Translations under genes and position numbers: made by a program
NCBI GenBank assembly: GCA_003952965.2
Contig: CM025849.1
Span: 31,581,627 to 31,645,626 of the forward strand
Direction: 5' to 3'
Source of the DNA: Morella rubra
Lineage: Eukaryota > Streptophyta > Magnoliopsida > Fagales > Myricaceae
DNA length: 64,000 nt
Shown: positions 36,136 to 49,364 of the stretch, in pieces
Numbering within the stretch: position 1 is the stretch's first letter
Layout: each line of letters begins with the position of its first letter
The notes under the pieces: model-generated
Database searches by the model: none
Seen by the model: the letters and a program-made list of their open reading frames with translations, nothing else
What the model was told of the DNA's origin: nothing

Positions 36136-37007
36136 TTGGTTCGAAAAAGTTTTAAGTCTCACCCGAAAAATGTGCCTATTCTTTTCCACCAAAAGTTTTG
36201 AGTTGACAAAACCTAAGTGTCACCGCGAGTTTGTTACCTAAAGACATTCAGTCAAGGTTATTAATTGATAATTCACGACTTTTGTTACTCGAAACCGTCT
36301 GACGGCCGACTTATACCATCCAAACGAATTTGATATCAGCCACTCATTGACGAAACTTTTAACCAGATCTCCATGCCCAGCACACTCTCCAATCATTCCC
36401 GAGAGGCGCAAATGATATATCTCCATATGTTCGTATGAGGGAGTGCGAACAATTTGGCTTTCAATGTGATCGAAATGAACATTTATGTCATGAAAAAAAT
36501 TACCGCGGCAAGATTATATAACCGTCATGCACGGTAATATAAATCGTCGAGCATCATAACGCATAAACAGACCGTATGCACTCGTTCAGTTCCATTTATG
36601 ACTGAAAATAGTGTTTTTTTATCTTACAGAAATACTATATCCGAAAACACCGTCCCATACCACAACCGATAGAATGCAGACACAATTTCTGTTGCCAACA
36701 CGTTGAAGCCTTTTTACTTCGCGTCTCGAACCGGTCTTGCTAAATATAAAAGCTAGTGCTACGGAAGAATAACTCCTCGTAAGAAAAGACTGTAATTCAC
36801 TGACCACAAGTGTGGGTGATTGTGAAGCATCGCCACGTATTCCATACCAATAAACCTGTTCACGCACACGCTTTTGTTACAATAAGTTGAACATTATTTT
36901 ATTAAAATTTTAAAAATAATTACAGACAAATAACCAGATACGAGACAGATTATCTCCAATCACTCCATTAATACATAATAATAATAAATTCCTTACCAAA
37001 TCTGGCA

Positions 37008-37165
37008 ATCGCCCCCAACAGGCCTGTAGTTCAGTGAATCCAAATGAAATAGTACTCTAACACTAGGCCCAAGGTTGTTCAAGCCCAAAGTTGAATTCTC
37101 AAGTTCTTTTATGTATAAGCAACTTGTGTTGTTTACAAACTAAAATTAATGAAAAAATGAAGAGA
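37008..37165. repeat. Direct repeat, right member, copy A
   Basis: Partner of 33168-33310. It ends a few bases before the CACTA insertion at 37170. Confidence 0.8.
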
Positions 37166-37169
37166 TATA

Positions 37170-38283
37170 CACTACAAAAAAACGGCAACAAAATATAGCA
37201 GCGGTTTATCGCCCTAGGCCCAAAAAACGATGCTATAGCAATATACAGCGGTTTTTATTGCGTCGCAAGACAAGCCTAAGCCACCATTATGGAACACGTG
37301 TATATACGTCGCTCGTATGAAGCGCCGATCTGGCCCAACCGTTGCCACATTTTGCTTCCCCGCAGAGTGCTTTATACGGCGTCATATTGACCGCCGCTAA
37401 GTTTACCCACAGCGGTCACTGGATATAGTGTATAGCGGGTCACATGACCGCTGTATACTCTTTCCGGGTGGTTTCATATAACGGCGGTCAGTGAACCGCC
37501 GCTATAGGTGTGTTTTTTTTTTTGATTTTTGTTTTTTTTTTATATTTTTCCTGCCATACAAATTTTGTTATATATTTTAAATTTGAATTTAATGCAAACA
37601 AAGAAAAGTGTAATAAAAAAAATATATTTCATTATAAGCATGTCTTACAAGTTTTGCATCAAACAAAAATAAGTGAATGGACATTTTCTCAATAGTCTAA
37701 AAAGTAACAAGTCATGACATTTGTCTGCTATTACAATATTGTATAATTAACAAACAGTAATGACATGGACAAAGATAAAAGAGTTTAGTACGTACTTAAA
37801 ATTAAATTAATGGCATTATTCATTTATGTTAGTATCTTACAAGCACTCGTTTTTCGACTTGCGTGAGATGATCTATGAATTGCTGTGAAACGTGATTGTT
37901 ATTGGCAACATCATGGTATTGACGTTGCTCCTACAAAAGTTAAACAAACAATTAACTAGAAAAATACATAAATAGAATCGATATTAGTTAGATTAATTGA
38001 GGATAAGTAAATAATACTTTTACCCAAGCTTGTGCCATAATTTGTATTGTAGATTTTAGCGATGTTACTTCAGACTCCAACATTTGAACTCTATTTTCCA
38101 TAAATACAGCTCTCTCGTTACTAGAGGATGAAGGGCTGACTGGATCTTACGTTGGTGTTGACAAGATGAGATGAAGGAGTTGGTCCTAATCCAGTGCGCC
38201 GCGAAGCGACGTCATGGTCGTTGTTGGACCAATCATTGTTGGAGATCGGTCAGATGTGGTGACCTACGAGCTGCCATCGCACT
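37170..38283 (-). mobile_element. Minus-strand CACTA element, first 1.1 kb, cut by the gap (copy A)
   Basis: Starts CACTACAAAAAAACGG and carries the gaccgccgctata-type subterminal motifs, then the last exons of the En/Spm second gene on the minus strand (about 37900-38283). It is inserted at the same place as the element at 52988 in copy B, so they are the same insertion. Relative to copy B it has many small indels and lacks about 85 bases near 37717 that contain the last exon of the second gene. The rest of the element is not present: the text stops at a 510-N gap. Confidence 0.85.
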
Positions 38284-38793
38284 NNNNNNNNNNNNNNNNN
38301 NNNNNNNNNNNNNNNNNNNNNNNNNNNNNNNNNNNNNNNNNNNNNNNNNNNNNNNNNNNNNNNNNNNNNNNNNNNNNNNNNNNNNNNNNNNNNNNNNNNN
38401 NNNNNNNNNNNNNNNNNNNNNNNNNNNNNNNNNNNNNNNNNNNNNNNNNNNNNNNNNNNNNNNNNNNNNNNNNNNNNNNNNNNNNNNNNNNNNNNNNNNN
38501 NNNNNNNNNNNNNNNNNNNNNNNNNNNNNNNNNNNNNNNNNNNNNNNNNNNNNNNNNNNNNNNNNNNNNNNNNNNNNNNNNNNNNNNNNNNNNNNNNNNN
38601 NNNNNNNNNNNNNNNNNNNNNNNNNNNNNNNNNNNNNNNNNNNNNNNNNNNNNNNNNNNNNNNNNNNNNNNNNNNNNNNNNNNNNNNNNNNNNNNNNNNN
38701 NNNNNNNNNNNNNNNNNNNNNNNNNNNNNNNNNNNNNNNNNNNNNNNNNNNNNNNNNNNNNNNNNNNNNNNNNNNNNNNNNNNNNNNNNNNNN
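38284..38793. other. Assembly gap of 510 N
   Basis: Unknown bases. To the left is the inside of a CACTA element, to the right the middle of the repeated segment. About 5 kb of CACTA sequence would be expected here if the order were real. Confidence 1.
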
Positions 38794-39227
38794 TTTCAAC
38801 TGTCTTATAAAGAAACCCTACCTCAAGTTCTTGCTGAAGGAGAGTATGGGTTGATCCAGCAAGACTTCGAACTCATCTGTTCGGAGAGAGTGGGGCGAGG
38901 GGGCGGTGCAATCAAATCTTCTGGCGGTGCTTATCCCACGTACAGGCTTGGCTTGTTCTGTTTTCATGGAAATCCTGCGTACTAACAATTAATACTAGAT
39001 CGAACAACAACATTAAAAGATGGAAGATTAGAAAAATAATAATCTTGGATACATCTTACAGGCCATACTTGTTGCTGATAATCGCAGTTATTCCTATAGC
39101 TAGCGTGATAGTTATTTCAAACTACAATAATATGCAGCATAGAACTAGAAGATCGTGTACATGTAATTAAACGGAAATCGATATAAATTTGATAGTTTAT
39201 AGGACCAAACCATGCTAAAGAAAGATT

Positions 39228-39536
39228 TCATACACTCGTACATCTCCTCTTAACAACACGAGACGAAACCCTAGGCAATTCGGGGATCGATCGAAAGAAG
39301 GACTCCAACTCCTCGCGCCTTGTGGTTTCGAAGAAGCGCAACTGATCTGTCCATTTCCTCTTTTGCGCAAGTACTGATCGAGGTCGTTTTCTTGGTGTTG
39401 GTGGGCAGCTCTGTATGGTCGGAATTTGATGATCGCGAGAAGTTGGTGTCTGGCACTCTTCATCATCATCTTGTAGTTGAAGACCTTCAAGTTGTTCTAG
39501 ATTTTGCTCGGAGATATGGCAGCTGCTAGACATCAT
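39228..39536 (-). CDS. SIAMESE-related (SMR) cyclin-dependent kinase inhibitor, copy B
   Basis: Identical in protein sequence to the gene at 23219-23527, with the same start (double ATG), the same ECQTPTSRDHQIP, CPPTPRKRPR and EELESFFR motifs and the same leader. Complete identity, including the untranslated flanks, favours one locus assembled twice over two genes. Confidence 0.8.
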   Translation of the reverse strand: MMSSSCHISEQNLEQLEGLQLQDDDEECQTPTSRDHQIPTIQSCPPTPRKRPRSVLAQKRKWTDQLRFFETTRREELESFFRSIPELPRVSSRVVKRRCTSV

Positions 39537-41127
39537 GGAAGAGAAGTATGCACGCACACAGGAATTTGAAGAAGTCGGAAGACGGAGACCATAAAAGGAA
39601 AAGAAAGCTTGAAGAAAGAGATGAAAATTAAAACGTGGTCGTGACTCGTGAGAGCGACAGTGGGTGCAGAAAGAGGAGGGAGTGGTCGGCAGAGAGATTG
39701 ACAATTCGTAGTATTCTTCTTACATAGATGTATATACAAATATGCTCTTATCTTCCAAAAAAAAAAATTTTACTACTGCAGACTTCCACACCTTCTTCTC
39801 TTGCATTTTTCCTCCTTGTACCGTCCTATTTCAATAGTTTGGTTTACTTTTCTGTCTTTCCTTTATTTGGAAGATACAACAACGACAAATTAGTCGTCCT
39901 AACAAGTGATATGCACAGCAGTGAAAAGTAATTGATTCACGGAGGCATTCTTCTGTTATATTCTCTACTCTTTACTGTTCCTTCTCTCTCTCTCTCTCGG
40001 TTTATGTTGGAACTCCAAAGTTATGATTGCTTGTCAATTAAGTCCACCAAGCTATAAAATACAAGAAGTGGACTGTTTGAGCTATTGTTCATGATGTCTT
40101 CACTGTTAGCCAAGTCAGCAATCAAGCCACATCAGTAGATATATATATAAAGGCAATCCTCTAAATTCAAAAGTTAGATCATCATGTTTTTATTTTTTCA
40201 AATTTCAAACTCTACACGAGAGTTTACTATGTAAAGTATTTGTCGGTCTCAGTAAGTGATACTAAGCCATTTTATCTCAAAATTTTAAGGTATTAGAATG
40301 AAAATCTTGAGTACGAGACCTATTCTGCGGTTCACTTCAATATCAATTAAATATTACACAAATTGGCCTTACTAATTAAAAGAGAATTCAATTTGGAGTG
40401 TTAAGAAATACAATTTAAATAATAAAAATCTACATAGGGATAAGTCGAGACAAAGGCAGAGTCCCAAAATACATTCTGCCTCTGTGGCCTTCCGCTATTG
40501 GCGAAGGCTGCCAATTTGGAAATTAGCGGATTCCTAGAGATGCAAAAATTTCTTAAAATCTCTTCCAAGTAGTTTTGGGCCCAAAAAGAAACCCTTAAAT
40601 TTTTTTTTTCAAATAAAATCGAACCCGCGCATGTTAATCAAAGACTTAAATCAGATAAACAGCAACTAGTATACACATCAATCAATTGAGTAATTATGGC
40701 TGATTTAGCACAAGGCTCCAAATTTTGTGGTGACTGAAGCGGATCAGAAAAAATAATAATAATAAGTGTTAGATGAAATTAGATGAGAAATGTTGAATTA
40801 AAAGGGAGAAATTAAATAATCTCCGAGAGAGATATAGAATGCGAGATCGTGTGCGTGAGGTTAGCCGAAAATAGAATTCCACAACTGGGTCCCGAATCAT
40901 TGAACAACCCTGCAGCCACCAAGTAAATATCAATCAAAGAGAGAAAGATCAAGAGAATTGAGAAGGGAAAGGGGGCAAATTTACGGTTAGCAGAGGTGAA
41001 GCCGCGAGAGAGGGAGAGTGAGTACGAAAAATGAGGGAGGGAGGGAGGGACGCTTGAGGGTTTAATGAGCCCTGGTTTGAACAATGTCATCTTGAAATGA
41101 TATTAAGTATTAAAAAAAAGGCTTCAT

Positions 41128-41467
41128 TAATAATACAGTCACGTAGTATTCACTTTTAACAAATTAGTTTCTTAGATATAACTTTGAACAGTCCGATCCT
41201 TGTGATTTATTTTTTAGATATATGACTCATTTTGTCCCCAAAAAGTTAGTCGACTAATAGAAAACTGACATAGATTCAGAGTCAAGATATCTATATATCT
41301 TCGAGATTGAATAACCTATTCCAAACCTCGTTCTCGTTAGTGGACTAACTTTTAGTGAACGAAATGATTTATATGTCTAAAAGATTGACCACAAAGACTA
41401 GCTCATTCAAAGTTATACCTGAGAAATTGATTTGTTAAAATTGAATACTATAAGGACTTTATCAGTA
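41128..41467. mobile_element. Foldback MITE, copy B
   Basis: Same element as 25113-25452, with both arms intact. Confidence 0.75.
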
Positions 41468-41535
41468 ATTAAGTTTAAAAAATATAAAAATCGCAAAATT
41501 GAAATTTTTCCACAAGCCCGCAGAATTTCTGGCTC

Positions 41536-41639
41536 TTATTTCGCTTCCACTCGTGCCTCAATCTTGATTACTGCTACTGGCTCCCCTATGAAGCCGACTT
41601 CACCAGCCAAAACAGGATACCAGTATCGGAACTGAAGCT
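41536..41639 (-). pseudogene. Orphan 3'-terminal exon, copy B
   Basis: Identical 33-codon exon to 25518-25621. The sequence after its stop differs from copy A (cacaagcccgcag here), which separates the haplotypes. Confidence 0.45.
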
Positions 41640-44600
41640 CTAGCGCAAGTAAGGGTGGGCAAAAATTCCTGCAGAAGTATCAGAATTTCTGATTCCAATT
41701 TTTACAAAAAAAATAAAAAATAAAAATAATGCTCAAAATAAAGTATAACATAAAGAATTTGATTGAATATTTATTTTAGAGTATAATTTTTTGATGAATA
41801 TTTTATATTTATTATTAATTTATGATAAATAATAGAAAATTCTTCCAAAAATTCTATTCAAAAATATTATTCAAAAAATATTTTTGGCTCATTAGGATCT
41901 TAAAAAAAAGTCCATAAAAGCTCACATGCCGAATTGAAATTTCTAATTTCGTTACCACAAGGGAATACAAAAAAAAAAAAAAATGCATTCTAATAAGTAC
42001 TGGAACGAAATTAGAATTGACTATTCTGATTCTATCTATTTCGATACTGCAGAAGGCGAAAGTTTTGATCAATCTATATCTTCTTAAGCCAAGCTTAAAT
42101 CTATATCTTTCTAACGGTTTAAATAGACGAGTTTATTTATTGTAAAGTATTTGCCTGGTCTTGGTAGTTGGAAACCAAGCCACTTCTTCTGGAATTCTTA
42201 TTCACCCATAATCTGATCATCTCATTGGGGAAGTTCACAAACAGTAACTAGCTGTCGCCAGGATCTTTTATCCAATCTCCAGAGTATTCGCTCTCGCTCG
42301 CTCTCTCTCTCTCTGTCTTCACCTATCATATCAGAACTCTCGGTTTCCTACGCTTGTCTGTATGTATAAAACGGACTTGGCCGCATTGGATACCTCTTTG
42401 GACACTGCAAAATAATTGCTAAATTGACGGCGACAGAAAATTCCGTAGCACTTATCTTATGCGAAGTGTCTTCTTTCTCACCTCACTTTAGAAACCAATC
42501 AAAGTTTAGCAACATGGATCTGCTGTGGGCTTCTGTGTAATCGTAATTGGCTCAAGGGTAAAGAAGCCTCGAAGAGTATCTTTGATTGGCTTGTCCTGAA
42601 CTTGTACAGTTTCTGAACGGTGATAGTTAGGGACGATTATGTTGCCCCGACGGAACTAGACGAAGGAAATGTACGCACCACTAGAAGGAAAGAGGCAAAG
42701 GATCTCTTTGGCTGTTTCGACCTTTTCCTTTTTTGTTTTGGATTTTCCTGTTCCGTACCCCTTTCACAAGTCTACGGGTGGTACCAAACAAGGATACAGA
42801 GTGAGATTTTAGAGTCTCGAACGATTTCGGCAGTCCGGGGGAAGTTTCGTAAAGTATGTAACGTATGTAGGTGTACGTATATAAACCAAACCTTCCTATA
42901 TATAAAATAGATGTGCTAGGTGAATATATTAGAGGGTCTAAGGATTTGCCAAGTATGTATTTGAGATACTCTTGCTGTAAAAGTTTAAAAATTAAGTAAC
43001 AGAAGAAAAAAAAAATTACACTTTGTATATTTTAATTAGGGATAAATATATTTTTGACCAATCATGTTAAAAGAAGTTTGACATATTCCACTCTAAACTA
43101 TCCGCTTTAATTCATTGCACCATCGGTGAAATTTTCAGCTCAAAATGAATATAATTCCCACGATCCTAGCTAGTTGCTGAGGATTGGGTCCGTACTCCTG
43201 AAGTCCATCCCATGATATTCCTTTTAGGTTGGAAAAATCATTCTATCCAAAAATTCATACGAAAAGAAATTCCTCTTTTGGGACAAAAAAAACCATCTCA
43301 AAAGTTGTCACATATTACTAATTCTGTCCCAAAAACGTTCGTTCAAATGCCATCAGACGAGAAGGAACACTTATTTTTTCGGAATAAGTAAACAATCTAT
43401 CTCGAAATCTCGTTCTAACGGCAAATAATACCTTTCAGACGGGTACGCGCGGGTTCTATAGCACCACTCCTGATTAATCATGTTTTTAAAATATATTTTT
43501 ATAATTAACTGCAAGGTTTACGTGTAGGGTTATGAGATAGGTATAGCCTATTTTACTTAATTGAAATCTCTTAAATTTAATGAATATATTGCTTAAGGCC
43601 TCTTTTACTAATGCTCCCTCTCAGTTAAATGCTCTATCTCTCATTCTACGCCCTTTTATATGATTAAATGGCTTAGCGAGGAATTAGGTGTAATATTTAC
43701 CAATCTTAACTTGCTTTAAGATTATATTTTTCCCATTATATATACGCTATGTACGGAATTTATATGGCACCTTTCGGCTTTCTCATTATAGGTTTTATGA
43801 ATTTAAATTACTCCTTTAGTATTTATGTAATCTTGAGTCAAATTTCAAATTTCAAATAATAAAAATAGAATAAAGGAATGAGGCCAAGAATGGACCTAGG
43901 CTTGGCAGGCTATGAGCTTCATTAGCGGCTGCCCATTCACTTCTTTTGGGCTTTGAATCTGAATTTATTGGGCTCATTGGATCTTGAGGGAGAGATGAGC
44001 TTGGACCAAATTAGTTGGGCTTGGTTTGTGCCCAAAATTTCGGCCCAAGAGCCATACAATTAGGCAGCCATTTAGGAGATTTTAGATTTAGGATTAGGTA
44101 TGATTATGAGCTTGGAGCATATCCTTTTGACATGTGGCTAAATCTGCCAATGCCGCCCATCTCTCCCCCATCCATCACACTTGCTTCCTTTACTTATCTT
44201 TAATTACAATCATTTTAACCTTGAGCTTAATAGCTTTAACCCTAAATTGACTCTTAGTTAATTAAGTGCATAGAAAGAGGAGGGAGACCCAAGGTCTCAT
44301 TTTCCAGTGCCATTTCCAAATTCGAGAGAGAAGGAGAAGAAGACAAGGTTCGACTTCCCCCCTTTTGCACCGAACTCATCTGGCTGAAGTGTCGGTTGTT
44401 CTCCTCCCTTTCTTATATTTTTCATTCTTACAAAACTCCTGTACTAACTCCATTTTCATTCTAGGTGAAGTTTTCTTAGAAGAAATAACATCAAAAAGGC
44501 CAAGGTAAGTGTGAAAACTAAGCTGGTTTTTGAGTGAAACATGGCCTAGCCGAATGCCTATATATATTTGTGTTGATGTAAAAATGTGTCAATGAAAAGT

Positions 44601-46079
44601 TGAAATGCTCTTAAACTTGCATCTAAGATTCTATTCTTAACCCACACTTGCGGTTTTTGCTCAAAGAGTGCATGCATGGTCGAATCTTAACCCTTATGAC
44701 CATGTTTGAAAACTTGGTAAGCTATGCATGTCTTGCTTTTGATGGTGAAATATTGGGCATAGGACCTCATTAAGAGACACATGCATGACTAGTGCCGTTT
44801 ATTTCCCTTGAGTTGGCTTGACATTTGTGACGAAATTTTCTTACTTTGTTCACTAATCTAAGCTTAAAGGACATATCTAGAACTTAAGTGACCTTGCATG
44901 TGAAATAAGCATGTTGCATAATAGGTTAATGATTTAAAAGGCATGAAGGGAACACGTCGGTGAGCATTTTGTTCCCCCATTAGTTTGAACGACTTCTTCC
45001 TTTGATTTGAGTGACTATATGCTCTGTTTTAAGAGAAGTTTCCGGATCTGATGTGGGCCTTATGTTTTTCCATAGGGCCTCCCAATTTAGGCCCAAACAC
45101 AGCCCAAAGGTTAGATTAAAACTGGGCTCACAAGGCCCATTGTTTTTCCTTTGTAACCGAGTGCCTCTCTAGGGATCCTTGGGCGCCCATTTCTTTTCAT
45201 TTCTCTTACTGAATTTTTTTATGCTACGTGACAAACACTTCCAAATTTGATTTAGCCATGCATGACAATGATTTCAACGTAAAGACCAAACTCATGGGGG
45301 AACAAAAATGGTCACCTACCCTCTCCACACACCATATTTAAGACAACATGACTCTTGTGCAAAAAAAAAAAAAAAAATTGATAACTTGAGTTTCCCCTGA
45401 ATCCTTTCCTGTTGGTAAACTACAAATCATTAATTATGATGCGGTGTAGACTTTAAGCAGCCGCTATTTCGGGTTTGCACTTGTTGCGGCGGATCTACCA
45501 GTTTTGGTGCTAGCTAGGTCATACGAAGAATGCATTTGTTGCGGCGGCTCTAGTAGACTTTAGTAAACGCATAAGGGGCAAGAAATCCATGACGTCGGGA
45601 CAACTAATCGGAAATTAAGTAAATTGCTGATTTTTTTGTACCTAAATTGGAGAGCCAGTCCCTCAATCTCATAAAGATTATTGATGTGAAATAATATATA
45701 TATATATATATATACGACATTTTCATGAAGTCCCATCGGGTTCGGCCATTAAAATGGCCGTTTATGCACGTACGTTTCATGCACCAAAATAAATATAAGA
45801 AAAATATATAAAAGAAAGCAATATTTTAAAGGGCTGAGCTGTTGTTTCTTTTATAAAACCGTTCATTTGTTTGTGTGTATAATACCTGTACATGTTCCAA
45901 ATATATAAATTAACGCGGCATTATTGCTTTCCAAAGCGACCCCATTCTGAAAGCAACCCAAACCTAACTTTTGCTTAAAAGCCCCATTAGGACAGCTTAC
46001 CCTTCGGTTTAGGACAATAAAGCCACATGCGGCCTAATGAGAATGAGCTGGATGTGCCTGTTCTATCTAGCTAGGACGA
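41640..46079. other. Long non-coding stretch, copy B
   Basis: Counterpart of 25622-30028 with the same contents. No gene supported. The AT run at 45692-45713 is longer than in copy A. Confidence 0.5.
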
Positions 46080-47182
46080 TTAGGGTCCCAGAGGTGCCCT
46101 TTGTGGGATGCCCTTTCTTCTTCTTGAATTGGAGTGAGATCCAGCAGGAGGCGTGCTTTGGTATATCTCTTGTTGTATGCCTTCACGCAATTCATGTACT
46201 TCTTCCTTTGCTAGCAATCTTCTTGGAATTCTTTCCTTTCCTTCCGTGATTTCGTCATTCTTCTTGCTTATGATAAAGCTTGAATCCCCATTCTTCTTTA
46301 TTCCCAAAAGCTAAGGTTTACAAATGAAAATACGATCAAAACTAGCCTAGCAGCTACCTCCAATTGATCAAAAGAAAAATATTTCAATCGAGTAACCAAG
46401 GAAATTATCTTCGCAAAACTATAAATAAACCCATAAGAAAATGGACCTGGTCAATGATGTTTCTGATAAAATTTTAGGTCTTAAAAAAGTTAGAATTTTG
46501 CAGGCTATGGAAGTCTAAAGCTGGAGTTGTTCTGGTTATGGAACTAACCTTGCATCCCAATGAACAAAAGCGAAAGGGTTCCAAGAGACTTCTGCTACAT
46601 GCTTCGCACAAATGTGAGCTTCCTTTTGCAGTAGAACTCTTAAGCTGACGTCTCTCGTTGAGGAAGAGAACTCTGGCGCTGTTTATAACATAAGTCTGAA
46701 CTCCACTAATGTCTAAAACCTTCTCAATCTCCGCCACCCGAACAACATCATGATACGATGATCGCCTGATCTGCATTGTATATCTAGAACATGAAATCTA
46801 ATTTCCCCGCACGTGTTTATGTAAATCTGCATAAAAGTGCTACAAAATGGGGAATGAACATAATACCCACTTGAATAACAAGGTGATCTTCGTGTCGCGT
46901 TGATCGGCAATAGAAGCAGAATGCATCATTGTGGCAATCAAGGCAGAACAAGTTGCATTCGTTTCGTGAGGCATGTTTGTGGGTGGAGCAAGCGGAGAAG
47001 AAATCTGTAGATAGCAATGCTTCAAGCCAGGGCGGTACCAGCATAGCCTCCTGTTTCCCGGCCCATGCCGCGCCCAGAAAGAAAATAGAGAGCACCACAC
47101 AGCATGCCAAGATCATGATCAGATAATATTCGTGCATAAAATAAAACTTGATATTGGCGTTGGTATTCATTACCTTCGTCAT
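46080..47182 (-). CDS. PLATZ-family zinc-dependent DNA-binding protein, copy B
   Basis: Exons at 47182-47174, 47050-46871, 46770-46549 and 46310-46080. The product appears identical to that of copy A over all 213 residues, with the same splice borders. Introns are also the same as far as I compared them. This complete identity again points to one gene represented twice. Confidence 0.85.
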
Positions 47183-47983
47183 GGTTGACTACTTGGGAAA
47201 TCCACCGACGGGCACAGAAAGAGAAATCAAAGAGACTCAGAGAGAGTTTCTCAGGAATCTGAAGAGCAACATACGATTCATCAACAAAAGAATGGATTAA
47301 CAAAATGACAGGCGCATATAAAGAAATCGCCAAAAACTAGGGGCTGTGACGGTTAAGATAAGGAAATGGTAGGTCAGGTAGATTTTCGAACGTTGGATTC
47401 GACGAGGTGAGTCGGTTTGGGGCTTACGCTTCAGGTTTGGATCTTCTATAGCTAGCTACCTCATTGCGTCCCTTCGAAAGGGGCTCAAGGTGGGAAAAAA
47501 CAAGGTTTTGCTAGGCTGCTAGCTATCTAGGTTGCTTTCAGGGCGGGGAAGCCTTAATTTTATGAAAAGTGGGCAAAATAAAAAAATAAAAAATAAAAAA
47601 TAAAAAGCCATGCCTACAGCTTGTGTTCCACGTGGAAGGGAGCTCCACATGGCAAGGGGCCAATTATTGCCTTCCACGTACTTGGTTTTTAATTGGAGGA
47701 CTCGGATCATTAACAGCATAAAACTTATATACAGCATTAGGAGATCTTGAATTTTGGATAATTAATTCAAAATCGGGTGGTGGAATGCATATTTAAATGC
47801 TATAGAATTCTAATTAATCCTCTAAATCACAATAGAGATCACAGCTATTTGGATAATAATTAATGTACTTAGAAAATTAAGCTTTGTGAGATATTTTGTT
47901 TAACGAAAAGATTATTTGGATATACACATATAGGAAAGGGAAAATATATATGGTAGTACCACTTGTGCTTTCTGGCCATATTA

Positions 47984-48373
47984 CTAAGGGCATGTTTGTT
48001 TGTAAAAATATTTTAGAATACAATAGGATTCGACGAATGTATAAAACGAACATCCAAAATTTCAAAAATTCATACACAAACACCAATACTTTTTACACAA
48101 TTCCCAACAACTTTTCACACAAACTCCAATACCTTTTTCAAAAAAAAAAAATTATAACAAATATTCTCTCTCCATATTTTTTCACCTAACTTCAATATTT
48201 TTTATTAAACAATTACATCAAATTCATCTCTCTCTACAACTTTTTAAAAACTCTAATAAAAATTAAATATCTTTAAAAATTTTCACTAACTTTTACACAA
48301 AAACCTATAAAATTCCAATCTACATAAATATTTACAATTCTATCAAAATCCTAAAAATCCTTACAAAACGAAT
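47984..48373. mobile_element. MITE with ctaagggcatgtttg-type ends, copy B
   Basis: Same insertion as 31932-32325, with scattered single-base length differences, mostly in homopolymers. Confidence 0.6.
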
Positions 48374-49221
48374 GTCTCCTAAGACCTGAATTTTTAATTT
48401 TGTAAATTTAAGACCTGAGTTTTACTAATTCTAGAAACTAATGCTCCTGTCTATTTTTTAAAATTATTTTGTAGTTAAAAAAAATTCTGACCTCTTCCTC
48501 TAATATTACCCTCCATGTGGCTCTCCACATGGTATTAGAGGACCACCTCACATTTTTTTTTTTTACTGAAAATTAGTTGAAAAATGGATATTGTCTCAAA
48601 TTTTAGAAGCATAAAAACTTGCATCTTAAATTTACAATATTAAAAACTCGGGTCTTTGGTGTTTCGAACCAAAATTTTGGAGTGGTTAAAATTTTGCATA
48701 GTTGGTGAAAAAATGAAGACATAGATCATTTGAAATGAATTTTTTATATTTATTGTAATAGAAATAGATGTTTAATGGAGAAATATATATTATTTTGTAG
48801 GTATTTTATTGGGTCAAAAATTTGGATTGGGACGCAAACACCACTAAATCTAGAAAAAGTACAGGGTAGGTGCTACCATATTTTTACTTTAAAAAATGTA
48901 TTACAAACTACATTATGAAGACATGGTCCATCCAATTTATTTTCTTATTAATTGAAAATGTTATTGGCTGCGACTCAAGGCTCTAAGGCTCATCTTCAAC
49001 GGTGACAGCGACCCTGCAAGTTTTATTAGACTACTACCAAAGACACAGAGTATAATTCCCCCATGGACTCCACATGAACTGCTCTTCGGGCCTTCGGCTA
49101 TTATGGTTTGGCCAGATCGACCAAAATAATGTGTCCGCGACGAAATTTTCAGAGTTCTGTGGAGGAGGCGAGGTTGATAAATTGGAGTGTGTGGCCCAAC
49201 TTTCAAGTGACCCAGATTTAC

Positions 49222-49364
49222 TCGGCCCAACAGGCCTGCAGTACAGCGAATCCATAGTACTCTAACACCAGGCCCAAGGTTGTTCAAGCCCAAAGTTGAG
49301 TTCTCAAGTTCTTTTATGTACAAATAGCTTGCAAACTAAAGTAGGTGCAAAAGTGAAGATAAAA
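49222..49364. repeat. Direct repeat, left member, copy B
   Basis: Counterpart of 33168-33310. Its partner is at 52827-52981. Confidence 0.8.

Larger units (their letters stand above)
31132..37169. other. MITE-rich spacer, copy A
   Basis: Promoter side of the PLATZ gene, then a chain of repeats: a MITE at 31932-32325, a GC-balanced block at 32910-33290 whose open frames I do not recognise, a second-family MITE at about 34205-34520, a possible MITE at about 35690-36050, and a CACTA-like end at 36112. From 34,300 on, this text differs from copy B by many one- and two-base indels, so details are unreliable. Confidence 0.5.
22785..38283. repeat. Copy A of a segment written three times in this window
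   Basis: Starting at about 22785 the text is repeated at 38794 (offset 16,009, later 16,051) and, from 23618, at 57473 (offset about 33,855). Long blocks are identical, including the SMR and PLATZ genes. Copy A differs from B and C at several shared sites, for example before the poly-A near 29305. Only copy A is joined to unique DNA on its left. It ends in a 510-N gap inside a CACTA element. Confidence 0.95.

Noticed and set aside
38171-38854. Open frames of about 190-227 codons across the first gap
   Set aside because: They consist almost entirely of unknown residues from the N run.
40812-41090. A 92-codon minus frame in copies B and C
   Set aside because: Copy A breaks the frame, the composition is low-complexity (PSLPHFSYSLSLSRG), and no splice or family signal was seen.
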